Of a stretch of 8,408 nucleotides of DNA, positions 5,806 to 8,408 are shown in pieces. A program made the position numbers and the translations under genes. The stretch's first letter is position 1, and every line of letters begins with the position of its first letter. The notes below the pieces were generated by a model, which worked only from the letters and a program-made list of their open reading frames with translations, did not search any database and was not told the origin of the DNA. The stretch comes from Thermoleophilia bacterium (GTDB taxonomy: Bacteria > Actinomycetota > Thermoleophilia > Gaiellales > Gaiellaceae). The DNA is taken from NCBI GenBank assembly GCA_029858755.1, contig JAOUEK010000061.1:1-8408 (forward strand), given 5' to 3'.

Positions 5806-6868
5806 CGCCTCCCTCTCCTTCGTCGTCGGCCCAGCGGTCGCGGAGCCGGTCGAGCTTCGCCCTGAAGCCCAGCCGCTCGAGCACGGCCGGGTTGGCCACG
5901 TGCCGCGGCACCTCGCCGCGGAGGACGGCGAGCACGCTCTCGCACGCCCCCGAGCCGTTCAGCGCCACGAGCTCGTCGGTCCACGCCGCCGCGTGAGGCG
6001 AGAGCACGACGTTGTCGAGGCCGAGGAGCGGCGAGCCCGCCGGCAGCGGCTCCTCCTCGAAGACGTCGAGTGCGGCTCCCGCGATGACGCCCTCGGCCAG
6101 CGCGCGCGCCAGCGCCGCCTCGTCGACGATCGGCCCGCGGGCGGTGTTCACGAGGTAGGCGGTCGGCTTCATGCGCGCGAGCTCCGCGGGCCCGAGCAGG
6201 TGGTGCGTCTGCGCCGTCAGCGGGCAGTTGACGCACACGAAGTCCGCCTCCTCGAGGAGCGTCTCCAGCTCGACGAGCTCGACGCCGAGCCGGTGCGCGG
6301 CCCCGTCGGTCACGTAGGGGTCGGCGGCGAGGATGCGCGCGAGCCCGAGCGGTCGCAACAGCTCGACGAGGTCGGCGCCGATGTTGCCGACACCGATCGT
6401 GCCGAGCACCTTCCCGCGGAGCCCGAGCCCCGGTCCGCCCTGCTCGCCCCAGCGGCCCTCGCGGACGACCCGGTCGGCCTCGAAGACCCGCTTGGCCAGC
6501 ACGAGCACGTAGGTCACGATCGCCTCGGCGACGGGGCGCCGCACGGCGTCGCGCGTGATCGACACGACGACGTCGTGCTCGGTGCAGGCCTCGAGGTCGA
6601 TCATGTCCACGCCGACGCCCCAGCGGGCGACCGTCGCGAGCCGCTCCACCCCGGCGAACGTCGCGGGCGTGAACCGCTGCCAGAGCGTGATCACCGCGTC
6701 GAGGCCGCCGACGTCGGCCGGGGTGAGCTCGGCCCGCGGCTCTCCCACGGTGACGACCTCGAGGCCGGCGACGGGCGCGAGCCGGTCGCGCGCCGCGTCC
6801 GCGACGAGAGGCGAGCCGTCCGCGGTGACGAGGTCGCTGCCGAGGCCGACCCGGAACCGCGCGGCCAC
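5798..6868 (-). CDS. D-isomer-specific 2-hydroxyacid dehydrogenase (second copy)
   Basis: A 356-residue NAD-dependent oxidoreductase of the same subfamily as the copy at 2801-3817. It has GVGNIG at 159-164, D183 (AADPY) as the NAD-selective acid, and the catalytic set R244 (NTARGPIVD), E273 (DVFEEEP) and H292 (SPHAAAW). The two copies share long blocks (FRVG at the start, ARxGVGVD, PTAYLVN..RGPIVD, IAGAALDVFE.EPL, LDNV.L.PHA, TDE), so they arose from a common ancestor within this subfamily. This copy has a distinct C-terminal tail (about 325-356) ending in an acidic, glycine-rich stretch that also encodes the next gene's ribosome site. The GTG at 6866-6868 lies eight bases after the FAH-family stop; the site before it is weak. 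It probably reduces a 2-oxoacid or oxidises a 2-hydroxyacid made in the pathway; a difference in substrate from the first copy is likely but unproven. Confidence 0.9.
   Translation of the reverse strand: MAARFRVGLGSDLVTADGSPLVADAARDRLAPVAGLEVVTVGEPRAELTPADVGGLDAVITLWQRFTPATFAGVERLATVARWGVGVDMIDLEACTEHDVVVSITRDAVRRPVAEAIVTYVLVLAKRVFEADRVVREGRWGEQGGPGLGLRGKVLGTIGVGNIGADLVELLRPLGLARILAADPYVTDGAAHRLGVELVELETLLEEADFVCVNCPLTAQTHHLLGPAELARMKPTAYLVNTARGPIVDEAALARALAEGVIAGAALDVFEEEPLPAGSPLLGLDNVVLSPHAAAWTDELVALNGSGACESVLAVLRGEVPRHVANPAVLERLGFRAKLDRLRDRWADDEGEGGDG
5808..5820 (-). promoter_or_regulatory. Strong purine-rich ribosome binding site of the PanB-like gene
   Basis: On the minus strand AAGGAG (5815-5820) followed by GGGAGG (5808-5813) precedes the ATG at 5805; AAGGAG has an ideal nine-base spacer. 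The same bases encode the Glu/Gly-rich tail (EGEGG) of the upstream dehydrogenase. Other genes of this operon have much weaker sites. Confidence 0.65.
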
Positions 6869-6876
6869 GGGCGCTG

Positions 6877-7725
6877 CTACCAGCCGGCGACGACCGGGTT
6901 CGTGAGCCGGCCTATGCCCTCCGCCCCGATCGTGACCTCGTCGCCCGGCTGCAGGAACTCGGGCGGGTCGCGGAAGTAGCCGATCCCCGCGGGCGTGCCC
7001 GTGGAGACGACGTCGCCGGGCTCCAGGGTGACGAGCCTGGTGAGGAACTCGACCAGCACCGGGATCGTGAACAGCCAGTCCGCGGTCGACGCGTCCTGCT
7101 TCTGCACGCCGTTGACCCAGGTACCGATGCGGACGTCGTTCGGATCGGGGATCTCGTCCTTCGTCACGATCGCCGGCCCGATCGGCGAGAAGCCGTCAGG
7201 GTTCTTGCCGAGCGTGATCTGCGAGTCCTGCGTCCGGCTCGTCCACTCGAGCTGGACGGCGCGGGCGCTGACGTCGTGGAGCAGCGTGTAGCCGAAGACG
7301 TGGTCGAGGGCGTCGGCCGCAGCGACGTTCTTGGCGCGGCGTCCGACGACGAAGGCGAGCTCGACCTCCCAGTCCACCTTCGCCTCGGGGAACGGGATCA
7401 CGATCGGGTCGCCCGGCCCCGACACCGCACTGGGGAGCTTGGCGAAGAAGTACGGCTCCTGCGGGACGTTCGCCGACGCGGCCTCGGCGCCGTGGCTGCG
7501 GAAGTTGATGCCGCAGCAGAGCACCTTGCCCGGGACGATCGGCACCTTCAGCGCCGCACCCTCGACGGCGACGCCCGCCTCCACGGCTGCCGCCGCCCTC
7601 GCGAGGCCCTCGTCGCCGGAGGCGATCAGGTCGTGCATGTCCGCGTACCCCGTGTCGAAGACGGCGTCGCCGCGCTCCGCACCGACGCCGACGCGCCCCG
7701 CCGCCTCGTAGGTCACGAGCCTCAT
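6877..7725 (-). CDS. Fumarylacetoacetate hydrolase (FAH) family enzyme
   Basis: A 282-residue cytoplasmic Mg2+/Mn2+ enzyme. The family covers hydrolases of beta-diketo acids, decarboxylases of oxaloacetate-type acids and some isomerases. Metal ligands are E120 and E122 (DWEVELAFVVG) and D151 (LLHDVSAR). The lid His-Glu pair of FAHD1-type enzymes appears as H78/E81 in NFRSHGAE. K174 with GFSPIGPAIVT and the closing STGTPAGIG (241-249) complete the family signature. The short N-terminal domain (1-65) followed by the catalytic fold gives the usual length of 280-290. The ATG at 7723-7725 overlaps the MBL stop (ATGA); the frame runs further upstream only as a shadow of that gene. In the oxidative L-fucose and L-rhamnose routes a member splits 2,4-diketo-3-deoxy acids into pyruvate and lactate, which suits the neighbours. 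Hydrolase versus decarboxylase cannot be decided here. Confidence 0.9.
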   Translation of the reverse strand: MRLVTYEAAGRVGVGAERGDAVFDTGYADMHDLIASGDEGLARAAAAVEAGVAVEGAALKVPIVPGKVLCCGINFRSHGAEAASANVPQEPYFFAKLPSAVSGPGDPIVIPFPEAKVDWEVELAFVVGRRAKNVAAADALDHVFGYTLLHDVSARAVQLEWTSRTQDSQITLGKNPDGFSPIGPAIVTKDEIPDPNDVRIGTWVNGVQKQDASTADWLFTIPVLVEFLTRLVTLEPGDVVSTGTPAGIGYFRDPPEFLQPGDEVTIGAEGIGRLTNPVVAGW

Positions 7726-8408
7726 GACGCCCCGTCCTCGAGCGCCCAGCTCGTGCCGTCGACGACGAGCGTCTGGCCGACCTCGGGCGCGACCGCCTGG
7801 CGACGCCCGGTGGTGTCGTACTTCGGCACCAGCTCGAGGAAGCGGTCGACCTCCGCGTCCTTCGCGAGGTAATGGCAGGCGACGGCGATCTCGAGGCCGA
7901 GCATCTCCGCCGTGCGCGCCGCCTCGTCGGCGTCCATCTCGCCGGTGAGGAACGTGGCCGGGCCCGGGATCAGGTGCGAGAGCTCGCGCGGCAGTGTGCA
8001 CCCGAGCAGGCCGACCGTGGGCCGGTACAGCTCACCGATCAGCCGCATGTCGAACACGCACGTGTCGCCGTAGTGGTAGATCCGCACGCCCGGCTCCGTC
8101 TCGACGATGAACGCGATCGGGTTGCCGACCACCTGGCGGCCGTCGGACAATGTCCCCGACGACCAGTGGTGGCATTCGACCGGACGGATCTCGAGGCCCG
8201 CGGCCTCGACGACGATGCCCCACGTGGTCGCCGAGACCTGATCGGGGGAGACGCCCTCGTCGATCAGCATCGCGCGCACGGCCGCGTCGCAGACGACCGG
8301 TGCGCCGGTGCGCTTCGCGATCGCGGCCGTGTCGCCGTAGTGGTCGAAGGCGGCGTGGCTGACGAGGATCACGTCGGGTGACTCGAGGTCGTCGGGCCCG
8401 CACGGGGC
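7722..8408 (-). CDS. Metallo-beta-lactamase-fold hydrolase, UlaG-like (5' end outside window)
   Basis: The C-terminal 228 residues of a gene whose start lies beyond base 8408. It is a zinc/manganese-dependent hydrolase of the branch that includes UlaG (L-ascorbate-6-phosphate lactonase) and related enzymes. Visible motif residues, numbered within the fragment: H18, D22 and H23 in ILVSHAAFDHYGD; H80/H81 in VECHHW; D115 in IYHYGDTCVF; H179 in AVACHY. The usual HxHxDH reads HAAFDH, so the second histidine is missing. A GTG at 8370-8372 is in frame but sits inside the beta strand just before the metal motif, so it is not the start. As the most upstream gene visible in the operon, it could be the lactonase that opens the sugar lactone made by the aldo/keto reductase. 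That role is inferred; the fold is clear. Confidence 0.88.
   Translation of the reverse strand, partial: APCGPDDLESPDVILVSHAAFDHYGDTAAIAKRTGAPVVCDAAVRAMLIDEGVSPDQVSATTWGIVVEAAGLEIRPVECHHWSSGTLSDGRQVVGNPIAFIVETEPGVRIYHYGDTCVFDMRLIGELYRPTVGLLGCTLPRELSHLIPGPATFLTGEMDADEAARTAEMLGLEIAVACHYLAKDAEVDRFLELVPKYDTTGRRQAVAPEVGQTLVVDGTSWALEDGAS

Noticed and set aside
4942..6868. Reading the PanB homologue plus dehydrogenase as a pantothenate biosynthesis operon
   Set aside because: No panC, panD or panE is seen, the dehydrogenase is not a PanE-type ketopantoate reductase, and the neighbours are catabolic. Kept only as a sub-hypothesis in the findings.
6877..8001. Possible 374-residue N-terminally extended FAH-family protein
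   Set aside because: The extension is an Arg/His-rich shadow of the MBL gene; ATG 7725 begins MRLVTYE, the usual family start, and overlaps the MBL stop.

Overview
The window is uniformly very GC-rich and tightly packed. Roughly half of the gene starts are GTG, and most neighbouring genes overlap by 4-11 bases or are separated by fewer than 10. This suggests a high-GC bacterium, most likely Actinomycetota (a soil Thermoleophilia-type lineage would fit), but nothing in the window fixes the taxonomy. No rRNA, tRNA, mobile element, CRISPR array or phage gene is seen. No stretch longer than about 10 bases lacks a gene, so the promoters of both transcription units lie outside the window.

Left end, plus strand (1-1435): the tail of an unrecognised gene overlaps (GTGA) a complete enolase-superfamily acid-sugar dehydratase related to L-rhamnonate dehydratase. 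It ends 10 bases from a convergent minus-strand operon. A 9-bp perfect inverted repeat, 14 bases past the dehydratase stop, is a candidate terminator.

Rest of the window, minus strand (8408 down to 1446), in transcription order: a 5'-truncated metallo-beta-lactamase-fold hydrolase (UlaG/lactonase-like); a fumarylacetoacetate hydrolase (FAH)-family enzyme; a D-isomer-specific 2-hydroxyacid dehydrogenase; a PanB (ketopantoate hydroxymethyltransferase) homologue; a KdgF-like cupin; an HpcH/HpaI class II aldolase; a second D-2-hydroxyacid dehydrogenase; an aldo/keto reductase of the L-fucose/D-threo-aldose dehydrogenase type; and an EmrE-type small multidrug resistance (SMR) transporter. The gene spacing implies one polycistronic, translationally coupled operon.

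Taken together, the genes look like a non-phosphorylative sugar or sugar-acid catabolic module: AKR (sugar to lactone), MBL hydrolase (possible lactonase), enolase-superfamily dehydratase (aldonate to 2-keto-3-deoxy acid), then HpcH/HpaI aldolase and/or FAH-family hydrolase for C-C cleavage, with the 2-hydroxyacid dehydrogenases handling 2-oxoacid/2-hydroxyacid products. The KdgF-like cupin also points to sugar-acid chemistry. The odd members are the PanB homologue, which departs from housekeeping PanB at two conserved blocks and has no pantothenate partners nearby, the pair of related 2-hydroxyacid dehydrogenases, and the SMR exporter at the operon end. The pathway assignment is inference from families; the substrate is unknown.
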